DNA of 64,000 nucleotides from an uncultured Paracoccaceae bacterium (GCA_947497065.1 CANMEQ010000003.1:186001-250000), one strand, 5' to 3'. Counted from the stretch's first letter, positions 52,618 to 62,818 are shown. Numbers and translations: made by a program. Notes: a model not told the origin generated them from the letters alone.

Positions 52618-53904
52618 TCACCCTTTGGCTGCGAGCACATCGTCCAGCGTTCGCAGGCCCGTTTTCGGCGCCTGAACCAACACCGACATGTTCCCCGGTT
52701 TATGTTCGTTGCGCAGCATTTTCATGTGCGCATCGGGCAGCTGATCCCATGGGAAAACTTCGGACATGCAAGGGTCCAAACGGCGCTCAACCATCAGGTT
52801 ATTCGCGGCAGAGGCCTGCTTGAGGTGCGCGAAATGCGAGCCCTGAAGACGTTTCTGGTGCATCCACATGTAGCGCACATCAAACGTACAGTTGAACCCG
52901 GAGGTCCCGGCACAAATCACAACCATACCGCCCTTTTTGCACACTAAGGTCGACACGGGGAACGTCGATTCACCGGGATGTTCGAACACCATATCAACGT
53001 TGTTGCCCTTTCCGGTGATGTCCCAAATCGCCTTGCCAAACTTCCGCGCCTCTTTGAACCAGGCCTCATATTCAGGCGTGTTCACGGTGGGCAGCTGCCC
53101 CCAACAGTCGAAATCGCGCCGGTTGATCACGCCTTTCGCCCCAAGGCCCATGACAAAATCACGTTTGTCTTCGTCTGAAATCACACCAATCGCATTGGCC
53201 CCAGCGGTGTTGATCAGCTGGATCGCATAGGACCCAAGCCCCCCAGACGCCCCCCAAACCAAAACGTTCTGGCCCGGCTTCAAATCATGGGGCTCATGGC
53301 CGAACAACATCCGGTAGGCCGTGGCCAGCGTCAGCGTGTAACAGGCACTTTCTTCCCAGGTCAGATGTTTCGGGCGCGGCATCAGCTGTTGCGCCTGAAC
53401 ATTGGTGAACTGCGCGAACGACCCGTCTGGCGTCTCGTAGCCCCAAATGCGCTGGCTGGTCGAAAACATCGGATCGCCGCCGTTGCATTCCTCATCGTCA
53501 CCATCATCTTGGTTGCAGTGAATGACAACCTCATCCCCGACACTCCAACGTTTCACCTTGTCCCCAACGGCCCAAACAATCCCGGAGGCATCGGACCCAG
53601 CAATATGAAACGGCGCACCATGCACGTCGAACGGGCTGATCGGCTTCCCCAATCCGGCCCAAACCCCGTTGTAATTCACCCCTGCTGCCATCACGAGAAC
53701 CAGAACCTCATTGCTGTCCAGCTTCGGCGTTTCAACAACCTCCACTTCAAAGGCTGTGTCCGGCTCCCCGTGGCGCTCGCGGCGGATCGTCCAGGCGTAC
53801 ATCTGCGCAGGCACGTGACCCAAAGGCGGGATTTCCCCCATCTCATACAGGTCTTTCACCGGCGCGTTCGCGGTTGCGGCATATTTGTCTGTGTCGAGGG
53901 GCAT
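52618..53904 (-). CDS. ccr: Crotonyl-CoA carboxylase/reductase
   Basis: Key enzyme of the ethylmalonyl-CoA pathway: reductively carboxylates crotonyl-CoA to ethylmalonyl-CoA using NADPH. It is a 428-residue medium-chain dehydrogenase fold. VLVWGASGGLGSYAIQLINT is the cofactor loop, and YNGVWAGLGKPISPFDVHG plus HCNQDDGDDEECNGGDPMFS are Ccr-specific stretches. I chose the second ATG (53904, MPLDTDKYAA) because GGAGAAG lies six bases upstream of it, inside the five-codon extension that begins at 53919. The terminator at 52561-52596 ends the transcript. Confidence 0.95.
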   Translation of the reverse strand: MPLDTDKYAATANAPVKDLYEMGEIPPLGHVPAQMYAWTIRRERHGEPDTAFEVEVVETPKLDSNEVLVLVMAAGVNYNGVWAGLGKPISPFDVHGAPFHIAGSDASGIVWAVGDKVKRWSVGDEVVIHCNQDDGDDEECNGGDPMFSTSQRIWGYETPDGSFAQFTNVQAQQLMPRPKHLTWEESACYTLTLATAYRMLFGHEPHDLKPGQNVLVWGASGGLGSYAIQLINTAGANAIGVISDEDKRDFVMGLGAKGVINRRDFDCWGQLPTVNTPEYEAWFKEARKFGKAIWDITGKGNNVDMVFEHPGESTFPVSTLVCKKGGMVVICAGTSGFNCTFDVRYMWMHQKRLQGSHFAHLKQASAANNLMVERRLDPCMSEVFPWDQLPDAHMKMLRNEHKPGNMSVLVQAPKTGLRTLDDVLAAKG

Positions 53905-53981
53905 ATCACTCTTCTCCATCCCATAATCCCTTTGCCGCGCCGCAGAATCGGCGCGATGGAGGTAGAGTTAAATTTCACAAA

Positions 53982-53991
53982 GCAATATTGC
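53982..53991. promoter_or_regulatory. GCAATATTGC palindrome upstream of ccr
   Basis: A perfect ten-base palindrome in an AT-rich stretch between the acyltransferase stop and the ccr start, about 78 bases before the ccr ATG. Possible regulator site; the binding protein is unknown. Confidence 0.3.
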
Positions 53992-54018
53992 AACCCAGGT
54001 TGAATATTTTTTGTAATT

Positions 54019-55398
54019 TTATTTCTTCTGCGTCGCAGCATCCTCAAAATGATGCGCGATAGAGCCCGCGTAATACGCAAGCACAGGCCGTTGCCCCTCT
54101 TCGATCCGAAACTCCGTCTCGCCGGAAATAAGCTCTCGTCTGTGCAAAATCGCCAAACCATCCGCCGCAAGATCCGCCGCGTCACGCTGCGGTCGCCGCG
54201 TTGTCGCAGGCAGGGCCGCGATATCTGCAGCAATCTGCGCCGCGATCGTTTGTGTCGTTGCAGCCCCCGCCAGCAAGGCCCGTGCCACCAATGGCACCGG
54301 CACAACCGGCACAACGCGCGCGATCCGGTCCATCAATTCGTCTGCCAAGGCCACGGTCGCGCCTTCATGCTCGGTCGAAAACTCACGCAGCGAAAGCGGC
54401 GGCCCAAAGCTGACGCTCGCCGTGCCAAACGTCGTCATCTGGCGGGTCAACCGCGCCACCAAATATCCAGCCGCCCCAAAGATCACCGTGAACAAAGGCG
54501 GGCGAAACCGCCGCTCGCCCGTTTCATGGGCCTTGATCAAAAACCGGTCTTCCAACACGCGGTCGTAATTCAGCGCCACAGGCACAAACACCACATCGCG
54601 CCCCTCGGGGTCGAACTCATCGATAATATAACTCAAAATACCCAATCGCGGCCGCGCCATCGTGCCATCCAACGACAGCCCGCCTTCGGGGAAAAACGCC
54701 TGCGTCACCCCCGCTTGCGTGGACATCTGCACGTAGCGCGCCAGCACCTTGCGGTACAATCCACCGCTCACATCCTGCCTGCGCGACTTGCGGCGGATAA
54801 AGTACCCGCCCAACATTTTAATCATCGCCGACAGCGGCCAAACCCGCGCCCATTCGCCCACCGCATAAGACAGCGCAGACGCGCGACTGACCAAATAGGT
54901 CACCAACACATAGTCCATGTTGCTGCGGTGGTTCATCACAAAGATCACCGTCGCATCAGGATCAATCGCATCATAGGCCGCGCGATCAAATTGCCCCACA
55001 CGCAACCGGTACAAAAACCGCGACAGCCACTTCGCAGCCCGCATCCCGAACGAAAAATACGCCGTGGCGCTGAACGACGGCACGATCTCGCGGGCATATT
55101 CGCGCGCCTTTTCAAACGCCACATCCTCACGCACGCCTTCGGCCTTGGCGTAATCGTTGATCGCCTGAATAACCTGCGGATCATACACAAGCCGCTGAAT
55201 CGTGTCATAGCGGCGCGCCAGCTTGAACGGCTCAATCGGCTTTTGCAGCCGCTTGTTCACCCGCGCCACCACCCGCTCTGCACGCCGTCTGAAAAACCAC
55301 CGCACCGAGGGAAACAAAAAATGCGAAGCAAAGGTCACTGCCGCAAACAACACGACAAGAACCAGCAACCAAAGGGGTATAGCGACAGGAGTATTCAT
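54019..55398 (-). CDS. Glycerophosphate-type acyltransferase (PlsB/PlsC-like)
   Basis: 459 residues. An N-terminal membrane helix (LWLLVLVVLFAAVTFASHFL) is followed by a long basic region and the acyltransferase domain: FVMNHRSNMDYVLV gives the H-x4-D catalytic motif near residue 155, GGYFIRRKSRR the phosphate-binding arginines, and FFPEGGLSLDG the third motif. It probably acylates glycerol-3-phosphate or lysophosphatidate at the inner membrane. It lies between the ccr and ecm genes on the ccr strand, with 114 bases before ccr. Confidence 0.88.
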   Translation of the reverse strand: MNTPVAIPLWLLVLVVLFAAVTFASHFLFPSVRWFFRRRAERVVARVNKRLQKPIEPFKLARRYDTIQRLVYDPQVIQAINDYAKAEGVREDVAFEKAREYAREIVPSFSATAYFSFGMRAAKWLSRFLYRLRVGQFDRAAYDAIDPDATVIFVMNHRSNMDYVLVTYLVSRASALSYAVGEWARVWPLSAMIKMLGGYFIRRKSRRQDVSGGLYRKVLARYVQMSTQAGVTQAFFPEGGLSLDGTMARPRLGILSYIIDEFDPEGRDVVFVPVALNYDRVLEDRFLIKAHETGERRFRPPLFTVIFGAAGYLVARLTRQMTTFGTASVSFGPPLSLREFSTEHEGATVALADELMDRIARVVPVVPVPLVARALLAGAATTQTIAAQIAADIAALPATTRRPQRDAADLAADGLAILHRRELISGETEFRIEEGQRPVLAYYAGSIAHHFEDAATQKK

Positions 55399-55549
55399 GG
55401 GCGAACCCTGTCAGGGATTGGGGCTGGGGTAAATGGGGCCATGCCGCAGCGCGGCGTGTTGACAGGGGTCTAAAATTTCATGTAAACGCTATTTTGGGAA
55501 ATATAATTACCCAAACGATTCAAAGCACCCAATCACCTCACGAGGCCCC

Positions 55550-57532
55550 ATGTCACAGACAGCACACCGCGCCCAAACCAACGATCGGCCCTGGTTGTTT
55601 CGCACCTATGCGGGCCACTCGACTGCGGCGGCCTCCAACGCGCTGTACCGTGGCAACCTCGCGAAGGGCCAAACAGGCCTGTCCGTGGCCTTCGACCTGC
55701 CCACACAAACCGGCTATGACAGCGATCATGTTTTAGCGGCTGGCGAAGTGGGCAAAGTGGGCGTGCCCGTGTGCCACATGGGCGACATGCGCGCCCTGTT
55801 TAAAGATATCCCGCTGGATCAGATGAACACCTCGATGACCATCAACGCCACAGCGCCTTGGATATTGGCCCTTTACATTGCCGTCGCGGAAGAACAAGGT
55901 GCCGACGTCTCGGCCCTGCAGGGCACGGTGCAAAACGACATTATCAAGGAATATCTGTCGCGCGGAACCTACATCTGCCCGCCTGAACCATCCCTTCGGA
56001 TGATCACGGACGTGGCGGCCTACACCCGCGCACATTTACCCAAATGGAACCCGATGAACGTGTGTTCCTATCACTTGCAGGAGGCAGGTGCGACGCCGGA
56101 GGAGGAGCTGGCGTTCGCATTGGCCACCGCAACGGCGGTGTTGGACGACCTAAAAGGTAAAGTCCCCGCCGAGAAATTCCCCGCCATGGTGGGCCGCATT
56201 TCGTTCTTCGTGAACGCAGGCATCCGGTTTGTGACCGAGATGTGTAAAATGCGCGCCTTTGTGGAGCTTTGGGATGAAATCTGCCGCGACCGTTACGGCG
56301 TCGAGGACCCTAAATTCAGGCGGTTCCGCTACGGGGTGCAGGTGAATTCACTGGGGCTGACCGAACAGCAACCCGAAAACAATGTCTACCGTATCCTGAT
56401 CGAAATGCTGGCCGTGACCCTGTCGAAAGACGCTCGCGCGCGCGCCGTTCAACTGCCCGCATGGAACGAAGCCTTGGGCCTGCCGCGCCCGTGGGACCAA
56501 CAATGGTCCCTGCGCATGCAACAAATCCTCGCTTTTGAGACCGACCTTCTAGAATACGATGACCTGTTCGAAGGCAACCCCGCCGTCGACCGCAAAGTCA
56601 CCCAATTGAAAGAGGGCGCACGCGCGGAATTGGCGCAGCTCGACGGGATGGCCAACGCCCAAGAAAAGATCGAATACATGAAGGCCCGTCTGGTCGACAG
56701 CAACGCGGCCCGCATCAGCAACATCGAATCTGGCGAGACAACAGTTGTCGGCGTGAATGCCTTCCAAAACGGCGAGGCGTCGCCCCTCACCGCCGGCGAA
56801 GATGCCATCATGGTCTGCGATCCCGACGCTGAAAACGACCAGCTGCGCCGCCTCGACACTTGGCGCCTGCTGCGCAGCGAAGAGGAGGTCGCAACAGCCC
56901 TCGCCGACCTGCGCGCCGCAGCGCTCGACGGCTCCAACATCATGCCCCCCTCCATCGCAGCCGCCAAGGCGGGCGTCACCACCGGCGAATGGGCCGATGT
57001 GATCCGCGAGGCCTTTGGCCAATACCGCGCGCCCACTGGCGTGTCGCACAACCCGTCCAACCGCACCGAAGGCCTCGACGATATCCGCGAACGGGTCGAT
57101 GCGGTCAGCCGCACATTGGGCCGCAAATTGAAATTCCTGATGGGCAAACCGGGGCTGGATGGGCATTCAAACGGCGCCGAACAAATCGCCGCCCGCGCCC
57201 GCGATTGCGGGATGGATATCACCTACGAAGGCATCCGCCTCACCCCCGATGAAATCATCGCGGCCCTGCAGCGGGATGATGCCCATGTGGTCGGCCTGTC
57301 CATTCTATCAGGCTCGCACATCCCGCTGATCACCGAAATGATGACCAAAATGCGCGCCTTGGGCCTGTCTCACGTGCCTGTGGTCGTGGGCGGGATCATC
57401 CCCGACGACGATGCAGAGCGTCTGCGCGCCATGGGGGTCGCCCGCGTCTACACGCCCAAAGATTTCGAGCTCAACCGCATCATGCACGACATCGTCGATC
57501 TCGCCGATCCAACCGCGGTCGCGGCGGAATAA
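55550..57532 (+). CDS. ecm: Ethylmalonyl-CoA mutase (coenzyme B12-dependent)
   Basis: 660 residues. Converts ethylmalonyl-CoA to methylsuccinyl-CoA. The N-terminal substrate barrel has LSVAFDLPTQTGYDSDH and NTSMTINATAPWILALY. The C-terminal cobalamin domain has the base-off DxHxxG motif in GLDGHSNGAEQIA near residue 538, followed by VVGLSILSGSH and PVVVGGIIPDDD. Roseobacter Ecm belongs to a mutase clade separate from methylmalonyl-CoA mutase; the pairing with ccr supports Ecm. TTGACA (55458) upstream could be its -35. It converges with the JAMM-like gene with one base between the stops. Confidence 0.94.
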   Translation: MSQTAHRAQTNDRPWLFRTYAGHSTAAASNALYRGNLAKGQTGLSVAFDLPTQTGYDSDHVLAAGEVGKVGVPVCHMGDMRALFKDIPLDQMNTSMTINATAPWILALYIAVAEEQGADVSALQGTVQNDIIKEYLSRGTYICPPEPSLRMITDVAAYTRAHLPKWNPMNVCSYHLQEAGATPEEELAFALATATAVLDDLKGKVPAEKFPAMVGRISFFVNAGIRFVTEMCKMRAFVELWDEICRDRYGVEDPKFRRFRYGVQVNSLGLTEQQPENNVYRILIEMLAVTLSKDARARAVQLPAWNEALGLPRPWDQQWSLRMQQILAFETDLLEYDDLFEGNPAVDRKVTQLKEGARAELAQLDGMANAQEKIEYMKARLVDSNAARISNIESGETTVVGVNAFQNGEASPLTAGEDAIMVCDPDAENDQLRRLDTWRLLRSEEEVATALADLRAAALDGSNIMPPSIAAAKAGVTTGEWADVIREAFGQYRAPTGVSHNPSNRTEGLDDIRERVDAVSRTLGRKLKFLMGKPGLDGHSNGAEQIAARARDCGMDITYEGIRLTPDEIIAALQRDDAHVVGLSILSGSHIPLITEMMTKMRALGLSHVPVVVGGIIPDDDAERLRAMGVARVYTPKDFELNRIMHDIVDLADPTAVAAE

Positions 57533-57533
57533 A

Positions 57534-58052
57534 TCACTCGTCCAGCTTGATGACCAAATCATCGTAGGAATAGCTTTCCTCGATGATGCCGGAATCCCCT
57601 GCGATGAATTCAGGATCCGACGGCAAACAGCCGATCCCGCAGACCTGCCATGTCACCATATCGGTGCTGTCGATGTACCAAAGGCGCCCGCCGGGGGTCG
57701 CAACCCAACCGTCAATGCCCTCGTCCTCGTCGCCTTCCATATCCGTACCGCTGGGCAATTCGCTGCTGTAGTCGGGCGAAAACGCCGCGTGGGTATGGTA
57801 GGAGGCCACAACCAGCTCAAGGTTATCAGGATCATCCGCCAAGCAGCTCGATGTATCCCCCGGCGTCGGAGGCGACACGGCCAATTCCCCATCGGCGGTG
57901 AACCCAACATAGCCGCAATGCTCGATATTCGCGGCGATCGAAATCGGGTTCAGCTCAGCGAACACCGCCCGCATAAGCGCTTCTTCGTCAATCGATTGCG
58001 CCATCACCAAAGACGGCACCGATATCATCGCGGCACAACACATTCGTAGCAT
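57534..58052 (-). CDS. Secreted DUF4329/JAMM-like protein
   Basis: 172 residues from the ATG at 58052 (AAAGGGAT upstream); the longer frame to 58175 lies over the neighbouring lipoprotein end and is not needed. A signal peptide (about 1-19, LVMAQS) is followed by a domain with HTH at H86/H88 and S101-x2-D104, i.e. H-x-H-x12-S-x2-D. That is the layout of the JAMM/MPN metal site apart from a longer spacer; E44 could be the catalytic glutamate. Four or more cysteines (C46, C70, C138, C142) could form disulfides. The family fits DUF4329 as I remember it. Role unknown. Confidence 0.7.
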   Translation of the reverse strand: MLRMCCAAMISVPSLVMAQSIDEEALMRAVFAELNPISIAANIEHCGYVGFTADGELAVSPPTPGDTSSCLADDPDNLELVVASYHTHAAFSPDYSSELPSGTDMEGDEDEGIDGWVATPGGRLWYIDSTDMVTWQVCGIGCLPSDPEFIAGDSGIIEESYSYDDLVIKLDE

Positions 58053-58125
58053 AAGATCCCTTTCACTTCGGTGCCAAATGTATGGGGCACAGGCAGCCCG
58101 CGCGCAAGCAGGCCGCCCCACGCCG

Positions 58126-58491
58126 CTAAATCTGCAAGGCACTGCGCCCGAAAATAAACTGCCACTGCGTGCCATCTTGCATCACAATCTGTCCGCTCCC
58201 CTCCAGCGCACTGCTGTAGGTCGCCGTCCCGATCCCGGTCAGCCCGTTGGTGCAGGTCACAGGAAATGTCACAACAGCACCCGCAGCACCGGGGCGGTAT
58301 TCCCCACGGCAAGTATTGCCCCCGCCATTGACCTGAAACCAACCGCCCTCAAACAACGTGGCCGTCGCAGTGCCGCGGTACACAACCGAACTGGGCCCCA
58401 CAACCGCCACCGGATGGGTCGCCACATCGCACCCCGCCACCGCAACACAGGCCCCCAATGCAGCACTCCAAAGAAATTTCATATGTCTCAT
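58126..58491 (-). CDS. Small lipoprotein, function unknown
   Basis: 121 residues from the ATG at 58491, chosen for AAAGGA six bases upstream; the frame extends back to 58536 without a signal-like start. A type II signal peptide ends VAVAGC at about C21. The mature part is beta-rich with two cysteines (NTCRGEY and PVTCTNG) and a repeat-like GTATYSSALEGSGQI. I recognise no family. It is 73 bases upstream of the JAMM-like gene on the same strand, so the two may be cotranscribed and act in the envelope together. Confidence 0.75.
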   Translation of the reverse strand: MRHMKFLWSAALGACVAVAGCDVATHPVAVVGPSSVVYRGTATATLFEGGWFQVNGGGNTCRGEYRPGAAGAVVTFPVTCTNGLTGIGTATYSSALEGSGQIVMQDGTQWQFIFGRSALQI

Positions 58492-58648
58492 GTGATGTCC
58501 TTTCATGACCTCTCTTGAATCATGAACGTCGTTCACAAATACCTCCAGTCAGGTTTTCCTCACCCAACACCCCCCTCACCTGCCCCTTGAACCCCGCAGC
58601 ACAGCGCCCTAGCATCACGCCCTTATTCTATCGAAAAGGCCCCCTCAT

Positions 58649-59362
58649 ATGACCATTCACATCGGCGCACAGCCGGATGACATCGCAGACGTCGTGCTCA
58701 TGCCCGGCGACCCCTACCGTGCAAAATGGGCCGCAGAGACGTTTCTCGAGGATGCAAAATGCATCAACCAAGTGCGCGGCATGCTGGGCTTTACCGGCCA
58801 TTGGAACGGCCATCGCGTCACGATCCAGGGCTCCGGCATGGGCATGCCCTCCCTGTCGATCTACGCCAACGAGCTGATCACACAGTTCAATGCCCAAACC
58901 CTGATCCGCATCGGATCCTGCGGCGGCATGCAGCCCCACGTCAAAATGCGCGACATTGTTCTGGCCAGCACCGCTAGTTCCACCTCCACCCCCAGCTCCA
59001 CGATCATGCGCGACCTGAACTTCGCCCCCTGCGCTGATTTCGGCCTTCTGCACAAAGCGTTCCACGCAGCCGAAGCCCTGAACCTGCCCAATACGGTCCA
59101 CGTGGGCGGCATTTATTCCAGCGACACCTTCTACAGCGAACGCCCAGATCTGGATGAACAGATGCAGCGTCACGGTATCCTCGGGGTCGAAATGGAGGCC
59201 GCCGAACTCTACACCCTCGCCGCCCGCCACGGCCGCCGCGCGATGGGGATCATGACCGTCTCCGATCACCTGCTCACGGGCGAGGCCCTGCCCTCAGACC
59301 AACGTGAAAAATCATTCGGGGATATGGTGGACATCGCCCTGAAAGCCGCTTTCGCCAGCTGA
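58649..59362 (+). CDS. deoD: Purine nucleoside phosphorylase, hexameric DeoD type
   Basis: 237 residues. [11 protein letters not shown] binds phosphate, [16 protein letters not shown] is the family signature, [23 protein letters not shown] (ribose glutamate) and [10 protein letters not shown] with the catalytic aspartate are all present. It cleaves adenosine as well as inosine and guanosine, complementing the trimeric enzyme at 45864. It is a single-gene unit: divergent from the lipoprotein and followed by a two-way terminator. Confidence 0.95.
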   Translation: MTIHIGAQPDDIADVVLMPGDPYRAKWAAETFLEDAKCINQVRGMLGFTGHWNGHRVTIQGSGMGMPSLSIYANELITQFNAQTLIRIGSCGGMQPHVKMRDIVLASTASSTSTPSSTIMRDLNFAPCADFGLLHKAFHAAEALNLPNTVHVGGIYSSDTFYSERPDLDEQMQRHGILGVEMEAAELYTLAARHGRRAMGIMTVSDHLLTGEALPSDQREKSFGDMVDIALKAAFAS

Positions 59363-59382
59363 CCGAAGGCCCACCCCCTATA

Positions 59383-59420
59383 AAAAAGGCGACGCACCGA
59401 AACGGATGCGTCGCCTTTTG
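59383..59420. terminator. Bidirectional terminator between deoD and sdhB
   Basis: AAAAGGCGACGCA and TGCGTCGCCTTTT form a perfect stem of at least twelve pairs flanked by A-run and T-run, so it can stop transcription from both convergent genes. Confidence 0.88.
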
Positions 59421-59440
59421 TTTCTGTCTCGAAACAGCCC

Positions 59441-60220
59441 TTAGACTGTGCGCTCGACCATCATCTTTTTGATGTGCGAAATCGCCGCCGCTGGGTTCAA
59501 TCCCTTCGGGCAAGTCTTCGCGCAGTTCATGATGGTGTGGCAGCGGTACAATTTGAACGGATCTTCCAGATCATCCAAACGCTCGCCTGTCGCTTCATCG
59601 CGGCTGTCGATGATCCAACGGTAGGCATGCAACAGCGCTGCTGGCCCAAGATACCGATCGCCATTCCACCAGTAAGATGGGCAAGATGTGGAGCAAGATG
59701 CGCACATCACGCATTCATACAAACCATCCAGCTTCTTGCGGTCTTCGATCGACTGCTTCCACTCTTTCGCAGGGCGGTTTGTCTTGGTTTCCAACCACGG
59801 CATGATAGATGCGTGCTGGGCGTAGAAGTGCGTCAAATCAGGGATCAAATCCTTCACAACCGGCATGTGCGGCAGCGGGTAGATTTTAATGTCGCCCTTG
59901 ATTTCATCCATGCCGTAAATACAGGCCAAGGTGTTGATCCCGTCGATGTTCATCGCACAGGAACCACAAATGCCTTCGCGGCACGACCGGCGGAACGTCA
60001 ACGTCGGATCAATCTCGTTCTTGATCTTGATCAACACGTCCAAAACCATCGGACCACAGGTGTCCATGTCCACGAAATACGTGTCCAAGCTTGGGTTTTT
60101 CCCGTCGTCAGGGTTGAAACGGTAGATCTGCACCTTGCGCAGATTGTTCGCCCCTTCAGGACGCGGCCATGTTTTGCCGGTCGTCATCCGAGAATTCTTA
60201 GGCAGGGTCAGTTGAACCAT
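59441..60220 (-). CDS. sdhB: Succinate dehydrogenase iron-sulfur subunit
   Basis: 259 residues. The three Fe-S clusters are all encoded: 2Fe-2S by [15 protein letters not shown] with the later cysteine in TLAC, 4Fe-4S by [15 protein letters not shown], and 3Fe-4S by [17 protein letters not shown]. It links the flavoprotein to the quinone site in complex II. It is last in the operon; 19 bases separate it from the small lipoprotein gene. Confidence 0.97.
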   Translation of the reverse strand: MVQLTLPKNSRMTTGKTWPRPEGANNLRKVQIYRFNPDDGKNPSLDTYFVDMDTCGPMVLDVLIKIKNEIDPTLTFRRSCREGICGSCAMNIDGINTLACIYGMDEIKGDIKIYPLPHMPVVKDLIPDLTHFYAQHASIMPWLETKTNRPAKEWKQSIEDRKKLDGLYECVMCASCSTSCPSYWWNGDRYLGPAALLHAYRWIIDSRDEATGERLDDLEDPFKLYRCHTIMNCAKTCPKGLNPAAAISHIKKMMVERTV

Positions 60221-60239
60221 GGGAAGGCTCCTCTCAGGT

Positions 60240-60539
60240 TTAGGTCAAGCCGGACGTCGCACAGGCGATCGTCTCGGAGCGGGCCAAAATGTTGGATACC
60301 AATGTGATGTTGTCCGGCGTCGCACCTTGCGCCGCCAATGCAAACAATTCTTCGCCGCTTGCGTTGTCGATGATGCAATCGGTCAAAACCGTCGCAGCTG
60401 GGCCGGGAACCGTGTCTTGAACAATCGGGCCAACCACAGCCTTCGCCGCGTCGCGTCCTGTGTCCAAAGCCACAGTTTCAGCGACAGAACAGGCCGACAA
60501 AGCCGCAATCGCGGACATCGTGATAAGTGCTGACTTCAT
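60240..60539 (-). CDS. Small lipoprotein inside the sdh operon
   Basis: 99 residues from the ATG at 60539 (GGAGAATTGTT ahead). A type II signal peptide ends ALSAC at about C17 ([17 protein letters not shown]). The short mature part holds two more cysteines (LTDCIIDNA and TIACATSG). It lies between sdhA and sdhB with the same orientation and small gaps, so it is cotranscribed with complex II. I recall similar small lipoproteins at this place in other Rhodobacterales, but have no function for it. Confidence 0.82.
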   Translation of the reverse strand: MKSALITMSAIAALSACSVAETVALDTGRDAAKAVVGPIVQDTVPGPAATVLTDCIIDNASGEELFALAAQGATPDNITLVSNILARSETIACATSGLT

Positions 60540-60607
60540 AACAATTCTCCAACTCTCACATAGGGCTACACAGATCGGGCCGCACATCGCAGCCCGATCA
60601 GATACGT

Positions 60608-62413
60608 TTAGAACGTCCGTTCTTTAGGAGCGATTTTCTTCACGCTGATACCGCCTTCGGCCTCAGTCGTCAGCGGATCAGTCACAACCGGACGGTAGGA
60701 CAGATCAACCTTCGGACCATCGACATGGCTGATGGTGTGAACACGCCAGTTCGCATCGTCGCGATCGGAATAATCCTCATGCGCATGGGCACCACGGCTT
60801 TCTTTACGCGCTTCCGCGCCCACAATCGTGGCCAATGCGTTCGGCATCAGGTTGTCCAGCTCCAGCGTTTCCATCAGATCAGAGTTCCACACGAGGCTGC
60901 GATCAGTGACTTTCAAATCACCCATCTTGCCTGCAATCGCAGTCATCTTGTCGACGCCTTCTTTCAGCGTCTTATCTGTCCGGAACACGGCTGCATCCGC
61001 CTGCATCGCCTTTTGCATTTCCAAACGCAGCTCAGCGGTTGGTGTGCCGCCATTCGCATTGCGCAGGCCGTCAAAACGATCGAACGCTTTATCAACAGAC
61101 GCGGTGTTTGTCGCCGGGATCGCAGACGCGCGGTCCACAACATCGCCCGCACGGATCGCCGCCGCACGGCCAAACACCACCAAGTCGATCAAAGAGTTGG
61201 AGCCCAAACGGTTCGCCCCGTGAACAGACGCACAGCCCGCCTCGCCCACAGCCATCAGGCCAGGCACAACAGCGTTCGGGTCTTCTTTCGTTGGGTTCAG
61301 AACCTCACCGAAATAGTTCGTCGGGATACCGCCCATGTTGTAGTGCACCGTCGGCAAAACAGGGATCGGCTCTTTGTTCACGTCCACACCGGCGAAGATT
61401 TTCGCAGATTCAGAAATACCCGGCAAACGCTCCGCCAAAGCTTCGGCAGGCAGGTGGTTGAGGTTCAGGTGAATGTGGTCGCCATTGGCCCCAACACCGC
61501 GCCCTTCGCGAATTTCCATCGTCATACAACGTGAAACATAGTCACGCGGCGCGAGGTCTTTGTAGTTCGGCGCATAGCGTTCCATGAAACGCTCACCTTC
61601 GGAGTTGGTCAAATAACCACCCTCACCGCGTGCACCTTCCGTGATCAAACAGCCCGAACCGTAAATACCGGTTGGGTGGAACTGAACGAATTCCATATCC
61701 TGCAACGGCAGCCCCGCACGGGCCACCATGCCGCCGCCATCACCCGTACAGGTGTGCGCAGAAGTGGCGGAGAAATAGGCACGGCCATAACCACCGGTCG
61801 CCAAAACAACCATCTTGGCGTTGAACACGTGCATCGTGCCGTCGTCGAGCTTCCAGCACACAACGCCAGTACACACGCCATCATCAGACATGATCAAATC
61901 AATGGCGAAATACTCGATGTAGAACTCAGCCTGCTGCTTCAGCGACTGACCATAAAGCGTGTGCAAAATCGCGTGGCCGGTCCGGTCCGCTGCGGCACAG
62001 GTCCGCTGCACGGGGGGGCCTTCGCCAAATTCAGTGGTGTGGCCACCAAACGGACGCTGGTAAATCTTGCCTTCTTCGGTCCGGCTGAACGGCACACCAT
62101 AGTGCTCCAGCTCATAGACCGCCTTGGGCGCTTCACGGGCGAGGTATTCCATCGCATCCGTGTCACCCAACCAGTCAGACCCTTTTACAGTGTCATACAT
62201 GTGCCACTGCCAGCTATCAGGCCCCATGTTCCCCAAAGACGCCGCGATACCACCTTGGGCCGCAACCGTGTGGGAACGTGTTGGGAAAACTTTGGAAATA
62301 CAGGCCGTCCGCAGACCCTGTTCCGCCATGCCCAACGTGGCCCGCAAACCTGCGCCACCGGCGCCAACAACCACGACATCATATTCGTGGGTTTCATATT
62401 CGTATTCAGCCAT
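60608..62413 (-). CDS. sdhA: Succinate dehydrogenase flavoprotein subunit
   Basis: 601 residues. The FAD loop [20 protein letters not shown] is followed by [19 protein letters not shown]48 is the covalent FAD histidine. [19 protein letters not shown] and [17 protein letters not shown] form the dicarboxylate site, and the C-terminus is rich in the expected arginine/histidine residues ([18 protein letters not shown]). It oxidises succinate to fumarate. Confidence 0.97.
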   Translation of the reverse strand: MAEYEYETHEYDVVVVGAGGAGLRATLGMAEQGLRTACISKVFPTRSHTVAAQGGIAASLGNMGPDSWQWHMYDTVKGSDWLGDTDAMEYLAREAPKAVYELEHYGVPFSRTEEGKIYQRPFGGHTTEFGEGPPVQRTCAAADRTGHAILHTLYGQSLKQQAEFYIEYFAIDLIMSDDGVCTGVVCWKLDDGTMHVFNAKMVVLATGGYGRAYFSATSAHTCTGDGGGMVARAGLPLQDMEFVQFHPTGIYGSGCLITEGARGEGGYLTNSEGERFMERYAPNYKDLAPRDYVSRCMTMEIREGRGVGANGDHIHLNLNHLPAEALAERLPGISESAKIFAGVDVNKEPIPVLPTVHYNMGGIPTNYFGEVLNPTKEDPNAVVPGLMAVGEAGCASVHGANRLGSNSLIDLVVFGRAAAIRAGDVVDRASAIPATNTASVDKAFDRFDGLRNANGGTPTAELRLEMQKAMQADAAVFRTDKTLKEGVDKMTAIAGKMGDLKVTDRSLVWNSDLMETLELDNLMPNALATIVGAEARKESRGAHAHEDYSDRDDANWRVHTISHVDGPKVDLSYRPVVTDPLTTEAEGGISVKKIAPKERTF

Positions 62414-62431
62414 GTCTCGACCTCGAAATTC

Positions 62432-62803
62432 TTAAAGTGCAATCCGCACGATTGCGAAAACGCCAGCAGCCGCAGCTGCGTAGCTCAAACAGATGGTGCC
62501 AATGATCAGCGCCTTGCGCGCCAACCCTTGAACATAGTCCTCGATCAACGTCTGCACACCGCCCTTGAAGTGGAACCAGCCGACCAGCATGGTCAAGATG
62601 CCAACAATCGCGGGGAATGGGCGCGCATAATAGGCAGCCGCCTCGTCATAGGGCAGGCCCAGCGCATAGCCGAATGTGAAAATGAACAGCGGCGTCAGGA
62701 TCAACAACCCGACAGACGACACCATCATGTGCCAGTGATGCATCGTGCCCGACTTGGCAGACCCCATCCCAGCGGCGCGTTTACGATCCGTTAGAAAAGC
62801 CAT
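62432..62803 (-). CDS. sdhD: Succinate dehydrogenase membrane anchor subunit
   Basis: 123 residues with three membrane helices (HWHMMVSSVGLLILTPLFIF; PFPAIVGILTMLVGWFHF; ALIIGTICLSYAAAAAGVFA). The histidine in MVGWFHFKGGVQTLIEDYV is at the position of the family's GxxH...D motif near the quinone/heme site. Located between sdhC and sdhA as expected. Confidence 0.92.
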   Translation of the reverse strand: MAFLTDRKRAAGMGSAKSGTMHHWHMMVSSVGLLILTPLFIFTFGYALGLPYDEAAAYYARPFPAIVGILTMLVGWFHFKGGVQTLIEDYVQGLARKALIIGTICLSYAAAAAGVFAIVRIAL

Positions 62804-62818
62804 TTTGAACGCCTCCCC

